Assembly: GCF_022370835.2 (NCBI RefSeq)
Contig: NZ_CP092365.1
Span: 806,001 to 870,000, forward strand
Reading direction: 5' to 3'
DNA from: Mycolicibacillus parakoreensis
Lineage (GTDB): Bacteria; Actinomycetota; Actinomycetes; Mycobacteriales; Mycobacteriaceae
DNA length: 64,000 nt
Shown: piece by piece, positions 45,362 to 55,007 of the stretch
Layout: each line of letters starts with the position of its first letter
Numbering within the stretch: position 1 is the first letter of the stretch
Notes under the pieces: model-generated
What the model saw: only the letters and a program-made list of their open reading frames with translations
Told to the model about the DNA's origin: nothing
Database searches by the model: none
Position numbers and translations under genes: made by a program

Positions 45362-45502
45362 ATGGCTAGCGACATGCTCTGCTATCCGGGCGGTACCCAC
45401 CGTTACGTCCACGGCGGGACCGGCCCCGGTCCCGGTGCCGCCGGCCCCGTCGATCGGTTCGCGCGGGGTCGCGCGAACCAGCCTGGAGCGTTCCGTGACT
45501 GA
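45362..45502 (+). CDS. 46-residue upstream ORF overlapping phoH2 (PhoAT candidate)
   Basis: A short ORF starts at ATG 45362 (GGAGG just upstream; TAGCGT 9 nt before) and ends with TGA at 45500-45502, overlapping the phoH2 start by 8 bp. It encodes [11 protein letters not shown].., with GTGPGPG and ending QPGAFRD. In mycobacteria phoH2 is preceded by a small overlapping gene, phoAT, whose product is the antitoxin-like partner of PhoH2. Position, overlap and size fit. The sequence is low in complexity, so identity rests mainly on context. Confidence 0.6.
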   Translation: MASDMLCYPGGTHRYVHGGTGPGPGAAGPVDRFARGRANQPGAFRD

Positions 45503-46835
45503 TTCGCCGTCGGTTCCCCGCGCCCGCACCTACGTGCTCGACACCTCGGTGCTGCTGTCCGATCCGTGGGCATGCACCCGGTTTGCCGAACACGAGGTCA
45601 TCGTGCCGCTGGTGGTGATCAGCGAGTTGGAGGCCAAGCGCCATCACCACGAGTTGGGGTGGTTCGCCCGCCAAGCGCTACGTCTGTTCGATGATCTGCG
45701 CCTGCAGCACGGACGCCTCGATCAGCCCGTTCCCATTGGGGCGCAGGGCGGTACGCTGCACGTCGAGCTCAACCACAGTGACCCCGACGTGCTGCCCGCC
45801 GGTTTCCGCACCGACAGCAACGACTCGCGGATCCTGACGTGCGCGGCCAACCTCGCCGCCGAGGGCCGGCGGGTGACGCTGGTGAGCAAGGACATCCCGC
45901 TGCGGGTCAAGGCCAGCGCGGTCGGGCTGGCCGCCGACGAATATCACGCGCAGGACGTCGTCACCTCCGGGTGGACCGGGATGACCGAAATGGAGACACT
46001 GCCCGACGACATCGACACCCTGTTCGCCGACGGCGAGGTCGAGCTCGCCGACGCGCGGGATCTGCCGTGCCACACCGGGGTTCGGCTTCTCGGCGGCAGC
46101 TCCCATGCGTTGGGCAGGGTCAACCCCGACAAACGGGTGCAGTTGGTGCGCGGTGACCGCGAGGCGTTCGGGTTGCGCGGACGCTCCGCCGAACAGCGCG
46201 TCGCGCTGGATCTGCTGCTCGACGAATCGGTCGGCATCGTGTCGCTGGGCGGCAAGGCCGGCACCGGCAAGTCGGCGTTGGCGCTCTGCGCCGGCCTGGA
46301 GGCGGTGCTCGAGCGTCGGACCCAACGCAAGGTGGTGGTGTTCCGCCCGCTCTACGCCGTCGGCGGGCAGGACCTGGGCTATCTGCCGGGCAGTGAGAGC
46401 GACAAGATGGGGCCGTGGGCCCAGGCGGTCTTCGACACCCTGGAGGGGCTGGCCAGCCCCGCGGTGCTCGAGGAGGTGGCCTCACGCGGCATGCTGGAGG
46501 TGTTGCCGCTCACCCACATTCGGGGCCGCTCGCTGCACGACTCGTTCGTGATCGTCGACGAGGCGCAGTCGCTGGAACGCAATGTGCTGCTCACGGTGCT
46601 CTCCCGCCTCGGCGCCGGGTCGCGGGTCGTGCTCACCCACGACGTCGCCCAACGCGACAACCTGCGGGTGGGGCGCCACGACGGGGTGGCCGCGGTGATC
46701 GAGAAACTCAAGGGCCACCCGCTGTTCGCCCACATCACGCTGTTGCGCAGCGAACGGTCCCCGATCGCCGCGCTGGTCACCGAGATGCTCGAGGAGATCT
46801 GCGTGGACCCGGCGCTCGGCGGGGCCCGGCGCTGA
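45495..46835 (+). CDS. phoH2: PhoH2: PIN-domain RNase fused to PhoH-like ATPase
   Basis: 446 residues from GTG 45495. N-terminal PIN (VapC-like) domain with acidic residues in [23 protein letters not shown] and [15 protein letters not shown]-terminal PhoH P-loop domain with [20 protein letters not shown] (Walker A), [14 protein letters not shown] (Walker B) and [13 protein letters not shown]. The family is an RNA helicase/ribonuclease in mycobacteria and acts with the small upstream PhoAT. A 14-bp palindrome (GAGCCCCGGGGCTC, 46834-46847) overlaps the stop and may end the transcript. Confidence 0.93.
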   Translation: MTDSPSVPRARTYVLDTSVLLSDPWACTRFAEHEVIVPLVVISELEAKRHHHELGWFARQALRLFDDLRLQHGRLDQPVPIGAQGGTLHVELNHSDPDVLPAGFRTDSNDSRILTCAANLAAEGRRVTLVSKDIPLRVKASAVGLAADEYHAQDVVTSGWTGMTEMETLPDDIDTLFADGEVELADARDLPCHTGVRLLGGSSHALGRVNPDKRVQLVRGDREAFGLRGRSAEQRVALDLLLDESVGIVSLGGKAGTGKSALALCAGLEAVLERRTQRKVVVFRPLYAVGGQDLGYLPGSESDKMGPWAQAVFDTLEGLASPAVLEEVASRGMLEVLPLTHIRGRSLHDSFVIVDEAQSLERNVLLTVLSRLGAGSRVVLTHDVAQRDNLRVGRHDGVAAVIEKLKGHPLFAHITLLRSERSPIAALVTEMLEEICVDPALGGARR

Positions 46836-46847
46836 GCCCCGGGGCTC
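46834..46847. terminator. Palindrome at the phoH2 stop
   Basis: GAGCCCCGGGGCTC is a perfect palindrome (5-bp stem with a CCGG loop) at the end of phoH2, in the 36-bp gap to the converging Pro/Gly-rich gene. It may serve both genes. Confidence 0.4.
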
Positions 46848-46871
46848 GCGGTGTCGGGGGCTGGGTCGGTG

Positions 46872-47885
46872 TCAGTGCTCGACCTTCAGCGCCGCGATGA
46901 TGTCGTCGACGGCGGCCTGGCTGTCGGCGTCGCCGATCGGGGCGGTCGATAAAAAGAACGTGACCGGGTCGGTGTCGACCGCGATGACCGTCACCACGTC
47001 GCCGGGCAGCCCGCGGCTGGAGTCCCCGATGGTGACGTCGGCGTCGATTCGGGCGGCGTCGACCCCGTCGACGGTGATCGAGGAGGTCTTCGGGGTGTTC
47101 AACGTCGGGTCCGCGCCGGCGTAGCCCGGCCCGGCCGCCACACAGTGGAGCAGCTTGGAGGCCTGCTCGGCGGTGTCCATGCTGGGCACCAGGTTGGAGA
47201 CGGCGACCACGGCCTCCATCATCCAGTCCTGGGCGGTGGGCACCTCGCGGGCGACCCCGACCACGCCGATGCCGTTGGGCACGTTGCGGTCGGCGATGGC
47301 CTGCCAGCCCGGTGCGGCGCTCACCGGGAATCCCAGCGCGCCGGCCTGGGCGGTGTCCCCGGTGAGATCACCGCCGGAGACGTTGTCGGTGCAGTCGGTG
47401 GCGGTCTGTTGCCCGCCGGCCGGTGCCGAGGTGCTCGTCGAGGGGGCGCCGGTGGTGCTCGTCGGGCTCTGCGGGGTCATCGACACCGGCGGGGAGGTGC
47501 TCAGCGACGGGGCGCCGGGCCCGGCGGCGGTGTCGTCGTCGTTGTTGCGCATCGCGAAGATGGCGGTGGCCGCGACGATCGCGAGCACCAGCACCGCGGC
47601 CACCACGCCGATCACCCACGGCACCTTCGACGGCCGCGGGGGCGGCGGGGGCCCGCCGGGCGGCGGGGGATCCCCCCCGGGCGGCGGGTACGCCCCGGGC
47701 GGCGGATACCCCGCGCCGGGGTGGGGCCCGCCGGTCGGGTAGTACTGGGTCTGCGCGTACGGGTCGACCCCGTAGGGGCCGCCGGGCGGCGGATACCCCG
47801 GGGGACCGCCCTGCGGTGCGCCGCCCCAGCCGGGGTTGTGTCCGTACGGGTCCTGGCCGTAGGGGCCGCCGGGGGGAGCGGTCAT
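46872..47885 (-). CDS. Pro/Gly-rich single-pass membrane protein (Rv1097c-like)
   Basis: 337 residues, ATG 47885. The cytosolic first 90 residues are Gly/Pro/Tyr repeats (GGPYGQDPYG, GYPPPGGPYG, PPPGAYPPPGG) ending in PPPPPRPSKVPW. One membrane helix (VIGVVAAVLVLAIVAATAIFA) follows. The outside part begins with a Ser/Thr/Pro linker, probably O-glycosylated, then a globular domain with Cys in TDCTDN and LLHCVAAGPG. The architecture recurs in mycobacterial surface proteins; function unknown. The polysaccharide deacetylase gene expected before it (Rv1096) is absent here. Confidence 0.8.
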   Translation of the reverse strand: MTAPPGGPYGQDPYGHNPGWGGAPQGGPPGYPPPGGPYGVDPYAQTQYYPTGGPHPGAGYPPPGAYPPPGGDPPPPGGPPPPPRPSKVPWVIGVVAAVLVLAIVAATAIFAMRNNDDDTAAGPGAPSLSTSPPVSMTPQSPTSTTGAPSTSTSAPAGGQQTATDCTDNVSGGDLTGDTAQAGALGFPVSAAPGWQAIADRNVPNGIGVVGVAREVPTAQDWMMEAVVAVSNLVPSMDTAEQASKLLHCVAAGPGYAGADPTLNTPKTSSITVDGVDAARIDADVTIGDSSRGLPGDVVTVIAVDTDPVTFFLSTAPIGDADSQAAVDDIIAALKVEH

Positions 47886-47995
47886 CTGCGCACCACCTTC
47901 ACAATCGTCGCGCCGGATACCCGGCGGTCAGCGCCACAGCATAGTCGGTGGCGACGGCAGACCGGGCGCACCGACCGGCGCCCCGGGGCGGGCAG

Positions 47996-49393
47996 CTAGT
48001 CGCTTTTTGCCTTCGCCATCGCCAGCACGTCGAGGCGACGATCCAGCTCGGCCTCCGACAGGGTCTCTCCGATCAGGCCCCGGTCGATCACGGTCTGCCG
48101 GATCGTCTTGCGCTCCTTGAGCGCCTCCTTGGCGACCGCGGCGGCCTCCTCGTAGCCGATCGCGGAGTTCAGCGGGGTCACGATCGACGGCGACGACTCG
48201 GCCTGCTCGCGCATGTGGGCCTCGTGGGCCACCAGCCCGACGATGCAGCGCTCGGCGAACAACGTCGAGACGTTGGTCAGCAGCGTGAACGACTCCAGCA
48301 GGTTGCGGGCCATCATCGGGATGTAGACGTTGAGCTCGAACGCGCCTCCGGCCCCGCCCCAGGCGACCGCCGCGTCGTTGCCGACCACCTGGGCGGCCAC
48401 CTGGGTGACCGCCTCGGGCAGCACCGGGTTGACCTTGCCCGGCATGATCGAGCTGCCCGGCTGCAGGTCCGGCAGCTGGATCTCGCCCAGCCCGGTCAGC
48501 GGGCCCGAGCCCATCCAGCGCACGTCGTTGGCGATCTTGGTCAACGAGACCGCGATAGTGCGCAGCGCGCCGGACGCCTCGACCAGCCCGTCGCGGGCGG
48601 CCTGGGCCTCAAACGAGTTCGCCGCGGGGGCCAGCTCGGTCAGCCCGGTCTCGGCGACGAGCACTTCGACCACCTTGGCGCCGAACCCGTCGGGGGCGTT
48701 GAGTCCGGTGCCGACCGCGGTGCCGCCGATCGCGAGCTCGCCCAGCCGCGGCAGGCAGGCACGCACCCGCTCGCTGCCGGCGGCGATCTGGCGGGCGTAG
48801 CCGGAGAACTCCTGGCCGAGGGTGACCGGCACCGCGTCCATCAGGTGGGTGCGCCCCGACTTCACCACGGCGTGCCACTGGCGGGCCTTCTCGTCGAGCG
48901 CGGTGTGCAGCACCTCGAGGGCGGGAAGCAGATGGCGCACCGCGGCCTCGGTGGCCGCGATGTGGGTGGCGGTCGGGAAGGTGTCGTTGGACGACTGGGA
49001 CATGTTGACGTCGTCGTTGGGGTGCACCGTGACCCCGCCCGCCGCGGCGATCGAGGCGATCACCTCGTTGGTGTTCATGTTGGAGCTGGTGCCCGAGCCG
49101 GTCTGGAACACGTCGATGGGGAACTGGTCGTCGTGGCGGCCGTCGGCGATCTCGGCGGCGGCGGCGATGATCGCGTCGGCGCGGTCGGCCGCCAGCAGCC
49201 CCAGATCCTTGTTGACCTGGGCGCAGGCGCCTTTGAGGAGCCCGAGTGCGCGGATCTGGGTGCGCTCCAGGCCGCGATGCGAGATCGGGAAGTTCTCCAC
49301 CGCGCGCTGGGTCTGGGCGCGCCACAGCGCGGTGGCGGGCACCCGGACCTCGCCCATGGTGTCGTGTTCGATGCGGTATTCGGTGTCGGCCAT
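47996..49393 (-). CDS. fum: Fumarate hydratase, class II
   Basis: 465 residues, ATG 49393. Motifs: [59 protein letters not shown] (catalytic His) and the superfamily signature [12 protein letters not shown]. Class II (FumC-type) homotetramer catalysing fumarate to L-malate in the TCA cycle. It is the usual mycobacterial fumarase. glpX lies 31 bp upstream on the same strand, so the two are probably co-transcribed. Confidence 0.97.
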   Translation of the reverse strand: MADTEYRIEHDTMGEVRVPATALWRAQTQRAVENFPISHRGLERTQIRALGLLKGACAQVNKDLGLLAADRADAIIAAAAEIADGRHDDQFPIDVFQTGSGTSSNMNTNEVIASIAAAGGVTVHPNDDVNMSQSSNDTFPTATHIAATEAAVRHLLPALEVLHTALDEKARQWHAVVKSGRTHLMDAVPVTLGQEFSGYARQIAAGSERVRACLPRLGELAIGGTAVGTGLNAPDGFGAKVVEVLVAETGLTELAPAANSFEAQAARDGLVEASGALRTIAVSLTKIANDVRWMGSGPLTGLGEIQLPDLQPGSSIMPGKVNPVLPEAVTQVAAQVVGNDAAVAWGGAGGAFELNVYIPMMARNLLESFTLLTNVSTLFAERCIVGLVAHEAHMREQAESSPSIVTPLNSAIGYEEAAAVAKEALKERKTIRQTVIDRGLIGETLSEAELDRRLDVLAMAKAKSD

Positions 49394-49424
49394 CGGATCA
49401 GTCCTCGTTGTCGCGGATACGGGG

Positions 49425-50486
49425 TCAGGGCAGCGGGTAGGCGGCGTGGGCGTCGCCGGTGAAATCCACCGCCGAGTACTCGGTGAGCTTCGACAGCCGG
49501 TGGTAGGCCTCGATCATGCGCACCGTGCCGGACTTCGAGCGCATCACGATCGACTGGGTGGTGCAGCCGCCGGGGTAGTAGCGCACCCCCGTGAGCAGGT
49601 CGCCGTCGGTCACCCCGGTCGCCGAGAAGAACACGTTGTCCCCGGCGACGAGGTGCTCGGTGGTGAGCACCTCGTCGAGGTCGTAGCCGGCGTCGAGGGC
49701 CTTGCGCCGCTCGGCGTCGTCGGTGGGCGCCAGCTGCGCCTGGATCGCCCCGCCCATGCAGCGGATCGCCGCGGCGGCGATGATGCCCTCCGGAGTGCCG
49801 CCGATCCCGGCGAGCATGTCGGTGCCCGACTCCGGTCGGCACGCCGAGATCGCCCCGGCGACGTCGCCGTCGGAGATCAGCCGGATGCGCGCCCCGGTCT
49901 CCCGGGCGTCGGCGATGAGCTGGGCGTGGCGCGGCCGGTCCAGGATGCAGACGGTCATGTCGCGCACCTCCAGGCCCTTCACCTTGGCCACCGCCCGGAT
50001 GTTCGCGCCGATCGGCGCGGTGATGTCGAGCACGGCGGCGGCCTCGGGGCCCACGGCGATCTTGTTCATGTAGAACACCGCCGACGGGTCGAACATGGCG
50101 CCGCGCTCGGCGACGGCGAGCACCGAGATGGCGTTGGGCATGCCCTTGCTCATCAGCGTGGTGCCGTCGATCGGGTCGACCGCGAAATCGCAGTCCGGGC
50201 CGTCGCCGTTGCCGACCTCCTCGCCGTTGTAGAGCATCGGGGCGTGGTCCTTCTCGCCCTCGCCGATGACCACCACACCGCGCATCGACACCGAGTTGAC
50301 CAGCTCACGCATCGCGTCGACGGCGGCGCCGTCGCCGCCCTCCTTGTCGCCACGCCCCACCCAGCGGCCCGCGGCCATCGCGCCGGCCTCGGTGACCCGC
50401 ACCAACTCCATGGCCAGGTTGCGGTCCGGGGGCTCCCGGCGGGGCAGCTGCGCTGCGGCGCCGGGGGAATCGGTGGCGTCAGTCAT
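49425..50486 (-). CDS. glpX: Fructose-1,6-bisphosphatase, class II
   Basis: 353 residues; ATG 50486 is used although the frame is open further upstream. Signature residues: [40 protein letters not shown] (metal-binding Glu), [16 protein letters not shown] (Li-sensitive phosphatase motif), and [20 protein letters not shown]. It hydrolyses fructose-1,6-bisphosphate in gluconeogenesis, essential for growth on fatty acids in this genus. Oriented with fum. Divergent from the DUF4245 gene, with 54 bp between starts. Confidence 0.96.
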   Translation of the reverse strand: MTDATDSPGAAAQLPRREPPDRNLAMELVRVTEAGAMAAGRWVGRGDKEGGDGAAVDAMRELVNSVSMRGVVVIGEGEKDHAPMLYNGEEVGNGDGPDCDFAVDPIDGTTLMSKGMPNAISVLAVAERGAMFDPSAVFYMNKIAVGPEAAAVLDITAPIGANIRAVAKVKGLEVRDMTVCILDRPRHAQLIADARETGARIRLISDGDVAGAISACRPESGTDMLAGIGGTPEGIIAAAAIRCMGGAIQAQLAPTDDAERRKALDAGYDLDEVLTTEHLVAGDNVFFSATGVTDGDLLTGVRYYPGGCTTQSIVMRSKSGTVRMIEAYHRLSKLTEYSAVDFTGDAHAAYPLP

Positions 50487-50540
50487 GCCCCCGATTGTCC
50501 CAGAAGCACGTCGGGGGCCGTGAGCTGGGATACTGGCCTG

Positions 50541-51176
50541 GTGACTAGCCAGCCGCAGCCCGCACCCAAACCGGACAAACCGCGGTTGCTGCAAGACGGC
50601 CGCGACATGTTCTGGTCGCTGGGGCCGCTGGTGCTCGCCTGCATCGTGCTGGCCGGCCTGGTCGGGATGTGCTCGTTCGCCCCCGGCGGAGTCCACGACG
50701 GCCCGGTCCCCGACTACGACGCCGCCGCCGCGCTGCACGCCGACGCCGCCACGCTGGGATTCCCGGTGCGGCTGCCGCGGCTGCCCGAGGGCTGGCAGCC
50801 CAACTCCGGCACCCGCGGCAGCATCGAGGCCGGCCGCACCGACCCCGCCAGTGGGCGGGCGGGCCGCGCGGTGACCTCCACGGTCGGTTTCCTCAGCCCG
50901 ACGGGGCAGTACCTGGGGCTCATCCAGAGCGACGCCGACGAGGAGAAACTCGTCGCCAGCCTGCAGCCGCAGGCCCACCCGACCGGAGTCGAGGACGTCG
51001 ACGGCACCACCTGGGTGGTCTATGAGGGCGCCGACGTCGAACCGGTCTGGACGACCCGGCTGAGCGCGCCCGCCGGCACCGCCCAGGTGGCGATCACCGG
51101 CGCGGGCAGCACCGCGGAGTTTCACACGCTGGCCGCCGCCGTGCAGTCCCAACCGCCGTTGCCGGCCGACGGGTAG
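50541..51176 (+). CDS. DUF4245 membrane-anchored protein (Rv1100-like)
   Basis: 211 residues from GTG 50541; GATACT lies 6 nt upstream, so a leaderless start is possible. A Pro/Lys-rich N terminus and one helix ([21 protein letters not shown]) anchor the protein, whose exported domain has [33 protein letters not shown] and [19 protein letters not shown]. Typical DUF4245; function unknown. Divergent from glpX and convergent with the AI-2E-type gene (9 bp between stops). Confidence 0.82.
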   Translation: MTSQPQPAPKPDKPRLLQDGRDMFWSLGPLVLACIVLAGLVGMCSFAPGGVHDGPVPDYDAAAALHADAATLGFPVRLPRLPEGWQPNSGTRGSIEAGRTDPASGRAGRAVTSTVGFLSPTGQYLGLIQSDADEEKLVASLQPQAHPTGVEDVDGTTWVVYEGADVEPVWTTRLSAPAGTAQVAITGAGSTAEFHTLAAAVQSQPPLPADG

Positions 51177-51185
51177 CCGGCGGCG

Positions 51186-52334
51186 TCAGCGGCGGGCCAG
51201 CCGCGCCCGCACCCCCTGCAGCCAGCGCGGGCCGGGCTCGCCGCGCTCGCCGTCCGGCGCCGCCTGCAGCTCCGCGCCCCGGTAGACGGCCAGGTAGACG
51301 TCGAGGGTGGTGACGATGACGATCATGATCACCGGCCCGATCACGATGCCCCAGAAACCGAACATCGTGATCCCGGCGAAGACCGCCAGCAACATCAGCG
51401 CCGGGTGCAGCCGGGCGTCGCGGGGCACCAGGAACGGGCGCAGCACATTGTCGATGTTGGTCACCACCAGCAGGTGGAACAGGAAGACGAACGCCCCGCC
51501 GACGACGTTGCCGAAGAACATCATCCCGATCCCGAACGGCATGGTCACGATGCCGCCGCCGAGCGGGATGATCGACAGCGCCGTCAAAAGGATCGCGAAG
51601 ATGAAGAACCCGCGGTGGAAACCGCCGAGGTAGATCGAGGCGGCACCGGCCACCCCCTGACACAGCGCGATGACGAACTGCCCGCTGACGGTGCCGCGGA
51701 CCATCGAGCCCATCTTGGCCAGGTACAGGTCGGTGACCTCCTCGCCGAGCGGGTTGAGCTGGCGGATCAGGGTCTGGATTCGGTCGCGGTGGATCAACAG
51801 CGCCAAAAAGACGTAGATGAAGATGATCGCCGAGGCGACCGCGCCGGCGATGCCGCCGACGGCGCCCTGCACCTGGCCCAGCAGCCACTCGCCGCCCTCC
51901 TGCCCGACCCGGATCATGCCGCTGCGCAGCATCTCCGGGGTCACCGTCACCTCGACGTAGGGCAACCGCTCGAGGGTGTCGTTGACCACGGTGAGCGCCT
52001 TCTCGCCCAACTTGTCCGGGCTGGTGTCGCCGACCCAGTCGGTGACCTGGTCGACCATGCGCGAGACCTGCATGACCGCGAGCACCAGGCAGCCGCCGAT
52101 CGGGATGAACACGATCGCCAGCGCCGCCAGCAGCGTGCCGGTGGCCGACAGCCCGGTCGGCAGCCGCCGGTTGAGCCGGGTGAACAGCGGGGTGAACAGA
52201 TACGCCCCGACCGCGGCGACCACGATCAGCACGAAGTAGCTGCGCAGGAAATACGCCCCGAACGCCAGCGCCGCGACGGTGGCGACCGCCAGGGCGCGAC
52301 GCTGGGTGCCGGTGAAATCCTGCTCCAGTGCCAT
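51186..52334 (-). CDS. AI-2E family (PerM-type) permease (Rv1101c-like)
   Basis: 382 residues. ATG 52334 (MALEQDFTGTQRRALAV) is preceded by GAGGTGG; further upstream codons have no support. Seven to eight membrane helices (FLRSYFVLIVVAAVGAYLF, GTLLAALAIVFIPIGGCLVL, AVASAIIFIYVFLALLI, FFIFAILLTALSIIPLGGG, GFWGIVIGPVIMIVIVTTL). The central soluble segment (DKLGEKALTVVNDTL, VEVTVTPEMLRS) and the P-L-G-G-G motif place it in the AI-2E/PerM family. Transport of AI-2 is not implied; related mycobacterial proteins affect division and acid tolerance. Confidence 0.85.
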   Translation of the reverse strand: MALEQDFTGTQRRALAVATVAALAFGAYFLRSYFVLIVVAAVGAYLFTPLFTRLNRRLPTGLSATGTLLAALAIVFIPIGGCLVLAVMQVSRMVDQVTDWVGDTSPDKLGEKALTVVNDTLERLPYVEVTVTPEMLRSGMIRVGQEGGEWLLGQVQGAVGGIAGAVASAIIFIYVFLALLIHRDRIQTLIRQLNPLGEEVTDLYLAKMGSMVRGTVSGQFVIALCQGVAGAASIYLGGFHRGFFIFAILLTALSIIPLGGGIVTMPFGIGMMFFGNVVGGAFVFLFHLLVVTNIDNVLRPFLVPRDARLHPALMLLAVFAGITMFGFWGIVIGPVIMIVIVTTLDVYLAVYRGAELQAAPDGERGEPGPRWLQGVRARLARR

Positions 52335-52442
52335 GATCGGCCCGTCCACCTCGTTTCTGACCGGCGCCCGCGGCGTGTCAGCGATCTTTCCCGGCCGCCG
52401 GCGCGGGTGCGCGCCGTTTGGCCAAAACGCGCGGCGGATCAC

Positions 52443-53507
52443 TCAGGGCGACGCGGTGGGGCGGGGATCGCCGAACTTCGCGGCGATGGCCGGCCACGGG
52501 TCGGCGTGGCGCCGACCGCTGCGGTGATAGGCCCCGCGGCGCGCGAACACGCGCCGGGTCACCGGCGCGGCAAGCCGCAGCAGGTGGCGTTTGGCGCCCG
52601 TGCGGGCGGTGACCTCGGCGAGCATGTCCGGCCACGATCGATGCTGGTGACCCAGGATCTGTTGGGCCCGCGTGCCGTCGAGCCAATCGGTGGCGAACCA
52701 CGCGTCGTCGCGGGCGGGATCGCCGGGCAGCCCGGTCGGCAGCCCGTCGACCAGCCCCATCGCGGCGGCCATCGCCGGGGCCACCTGGCCCTGGGTGAGG
52801 CGGTGGGTGTCGTCGCCGCCGATGAGCAGTGTCTGCCCGACCGCGTCGGCGGCGGTGGTGGCGGCGCTGAACGCCGCCGCCACATCGCGGACGTCGACGG
52901 TCTGCAACCGGCCGTCGGTGGGCAGCAGCCCTTCGAAGTACAGATTGTCCAGGCTCATCAACGGCATCGGATCCACGGTCATCACCCCACCGAGGCGCAG
53001 GATGACCCACTCCAGTGCGGCGGCGCGGACCTGCTGCTCGGCGGCCAGTTTCTGCGCGCCGTAGACGTCGGCGGGACGGGGAGCGGTATCGGCGGTCAGC
53101 ACGCCGGACACGGTGTGCGGGTTGCGCGAGCCGTACACCGCGATGCTGGAGGCCTGCACGAACCTCGGTGGGCGTTGCTGGCGGGCCGCGGCGGCCAGCA
53201 GCTGTGTGGTGGCGTCGACGTTGACCCGCTGTGCCAGCGCGCGCCGGCCGTAGATCAGCGGCGGGATCACCGCGGCCAGGTGGGCGATCGCGGCGGGTTG
53301 GACCCGCGAGACCAGGTCGTCGACGGCGCCGGGATCGGTGAGGTCGGCGAAGTGCACCGTCACCGACGACGGCAGCCGGTCGGCCGCCCGGCGGTGGGCG
53401 GGAACATCGAGATCGGTGGCCACGACCTGCCGCCCGTCGTCGGCGAGCTGCCGGACCGTCGCGGCCCCCACCAGACCGAACGCGCCGGTGACCAGAACCG
53501 GACCCAT
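52443..53507 (-). CDS. NAD-dependent epimerase/dehydratase (extended SDR)
   Basis: 354 residues. ATG 53507 (MGPVLVTGAFGLVG) follows AAGGGGGG; ATG 53525 is possible. Rossmann glycines GAFGLVGAATVR, Asp in ATDLDVP (NAD type), the active-site YGAQKLAAEQQ (YxxxK) and SSIAVYGSRN (Ser) are all present. The C-terminal part is divergent (RKRHLLRLAAP), so the substrate is uncertain. It lies 63 bp downstream of the 3-beta-HSD gene on the same strand and may share its transcript; the mazEF3 genes found at this place in M. tuberculosis are absent. Confidence 0.8.
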   Translation of the reverse strand: MGPVLVTGAFGLVGAATVRQLADDGRQVVATDLDVPAHRRAADRLPSSVTVHFADLTDPGAVDDLVSRVQPAAIAHLAAVIPPLIYGRRALAQRVNVDATTQLLAAAARQQRPPRFVQASSIAVYGSRNPHTVSGVLTADTAPRPADVYGAQKLAAEQQVRAAALEWVILRLGGVMTVDPMPLMSLDNLYFEGLLPTDGRLQTVDVRDVAAAFSAATTAADAVGQTLLIGGDDTHRLTQGQVAPAMAAAMGLVDGLPTGLPGDPARDDAWFATDWLDGTRAQQILGHQHRSWPDMLAEVTARTGAKRHLLRLAAPVTRRVFARRGAYHRSGRRHADPWPAIAAKFGDPRPTASP

Positions 53508-53570
53508 ACGCCCCCCTTTTGTCATGCTGCGGTCGACCGGGCGCGCCCGGCGCAGTGGCCTTTAGCGACC

Positions 53571-54656
53571 TTAGCGGCCTTCCTTCTCCGCTCTGACCGT
53601 CTCAAACAGCTCCACGTAGTAGGGCAGGCAGTGGTCCATGGCCTGCTCGGTGGTGTAGAGCGGCTCGTAGCCTAAGTCGCGGCGTGCCTTGGCGATCGAG
53701 AAGTAGTTGTCCAGGTAGAGGCGCTCGACCGCGCCCGGCTCCAGCAGCGGGGCGGGCAGCCCGAACTTGTAGTGGGCCCACTGCCAGGCGGCCATCGCCG
53801 CGCGCACCGGGGCGCCCGGGATGCGCAGTCGCGGGAAGTGCTGGCCGCAGGCCGCCATGACCGGTCGGGCGAACTCGAACATGTTGATCGGCTCGCCGTC
53901 GTTGATGAAATAGGCCTGCCCGGGTGCGGTGCCGCCGGCGACGAGGTGCTCGGCGGCGCCGATGAACCCGTGGATCAGGTTGTCGACGTAGCTGTTGTCC
54001 AGTTTGGCGTTCTTGCCGCCGATGAGCACCTTCACCTGACCGGAGAGCATGCTTTCGAACAGCCGGCGGAACATCGTCTGATCGCCGTTGCCCCAGATGC
54101 CCGACGGGCGGATCGCGCAGGTGAGCATGCCGGCGCCGTCGGTGGAGTTCGCGTCGAGCACGAACTTCTCCGCGGCGACCTTGGTCTCGGTGTACAGGTC
54201 GTTGAACCGGGTGGTGTAGGGCATCGTTTCGTCGCCGTTGCGGATGCGCCGGCGTCCGCCCATCACCACGCTGTTGGAGGAGGTGTAGACGAACCGTTGC
54301 ACCCCGGCCAGCTGGCCGGACTCCACCAGGTTCTTGGTGCCGTCGACGTTGATCGCGAAGCTGCGCTGCCGCAGCTCGTCGGTGACCTCCGCGCCGCCGG
54401 CCAGGTCGATGATCGCCGCGGTGTGAAACACCGTGTCGATGCCCTCGACGGCGGCCGCCACCGTCTCGGGGTTGGTGATGTCGCCCTGCAGCACCTGCAG
54501 CTTCGGGTGCTCCTCGCGGGGGGAGGCGGCCACGTCGAACGCCCGCACCTCATGGCCGCGGTCGAGCAGCGTCGTGACCAGGTTGGAGCCGACGAAACCG
54601 GAGCCCCCGGTCACCAGGCAGCGGCCGAGTTCGGTGGTCAGCGATGCATCACCCAT
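53571..54656 (-). CDS. 3-beta-Hydroxysteroid dehydrogenase (cholesterol dehydrogenase)
   Basis: 361 residues, ATG 54656. Extended SDR: GGSGFVG at residues 17-23, cofactor Asp in FDVAASPR, catalytic Ser in YTSSNSVVMGG and Tyr/Lys in DLYTETKVAAEKF. The family-specific SGIWGNGDQTMFRRLFESM, LDNSYVDNLIHGFI and C-terminal TTEQAMDHCLPYYVELF match the 3-beta-HSD/delta5-4 isomerase branch (Rv1106c-like). Reaction: oxidation of cholesterol to cholest-4-en-3-one. A KstR-type operator sits next to its -10 (TATGCT, complement of 54664-54669; 7 nt to the ATG). Confidence 0.9.
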   Translation of the reverse strand: MGDASLTTELGRCLVTGGSGFVGSNLVTTLLDRGHEVRAFDVAASPREEHPKLQVLQGDITNPETVAAAVEGIDTVFHTAAIIDLAGGAEVTDELRQRSFAINVDGTKNLVESGQLAGVQRFVYTSSNSVVMGGRRRIRNGDETMPYTTRFNDLYTETKVAAEKFVLDANSTDGAGMLTCAIRPSGIWGNGDQTMFRRLFESMLSGQVKVLIGGKNAKLDNSYVDNLIHGFIGAAEHLVAGGTAPGQAYFINDGEPINMFEFARPVMAACGQHFPRLRIPGAPVRAAMAAWQWAHYKFGLPAPLLEPGAVERLYLDNYFSIAKARRDLGYEPLYTTEQAMDHCLPYYVELFETVRAEKEGR

Positions 54657-54670
54657 GGCGGGGAGCATAA

Positions 54671-54686
54671 CTGAAACATGTTTCAG
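54671..54686. promoter_or_regulatory. KstR-type operator CTGAAACATGTTTCAG
   Basis: A perfect 16-bp palindrome. Its inner 14 bases match the KstR consensus TNNAACNNGTTNNA exactly. It lies one base upstream of the -10 (complement of 54664-54669) of the 3-beta-HSD gene, where a bound repressor would block the promoter. Confidence 0.75.
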
Positions 54687-54743
54687 AGTCGTGGCTTCGG
54701 GGGGGATCCGGCGATAATCAGCGCGCCGGCTGCGTGCGGTGGT

Positions 54744-55007
54744 TCACTGCAGGTCATCGTCGTCACCGCCGGGATCGGCGTCCTCGGCGTCGAGGACGTC
54801 GGCCACCCGTTTGCGGGCTCCGGCCAGGTGCTCCTCGCAGCGTTTGGCCAGGGACTCCCCCCGCTCCCACAGGGTCAACGACTCGTCGAGGCTGAGCCCG
54901 CCGAGTTCGAGCACCCGCACCACCTCGATCAGCTCGTCGCGGCACTGCTCGTAGCCCAGGGCGCTAATGGGTGTCGTACCGGTCTCGTCGGTGTGCTCAC
55001 CGGCCAT
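54744..55007 (-). CDS. xseB: Exodeoxyribonuclease VII small subunit
   Basis: 87 residues; ATG 55007 ([10 protein letters not shown]) has GAGGGGAG upstream. The conserved core [46 protein letters not shown] is the XseB helical hairpin that wraps XseA. The C terminus is strongly acidic ([13 protein letters not shown]). It starts before xseA ends (11-bp overlap), so translation is coupled. It forms exonuclease VII with XseA, a single-strand DNA nuclease used in mismatch and repair processes. Confidence 0.93.
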   Translation of the reverse strand: MAGEHTDETGTTPISALGYEQCRDELIEVVRVLELGGLSLDESLTLWERGESLAKRCEEHLAGARKRVADVLDAEDADPGGDDDDLQ

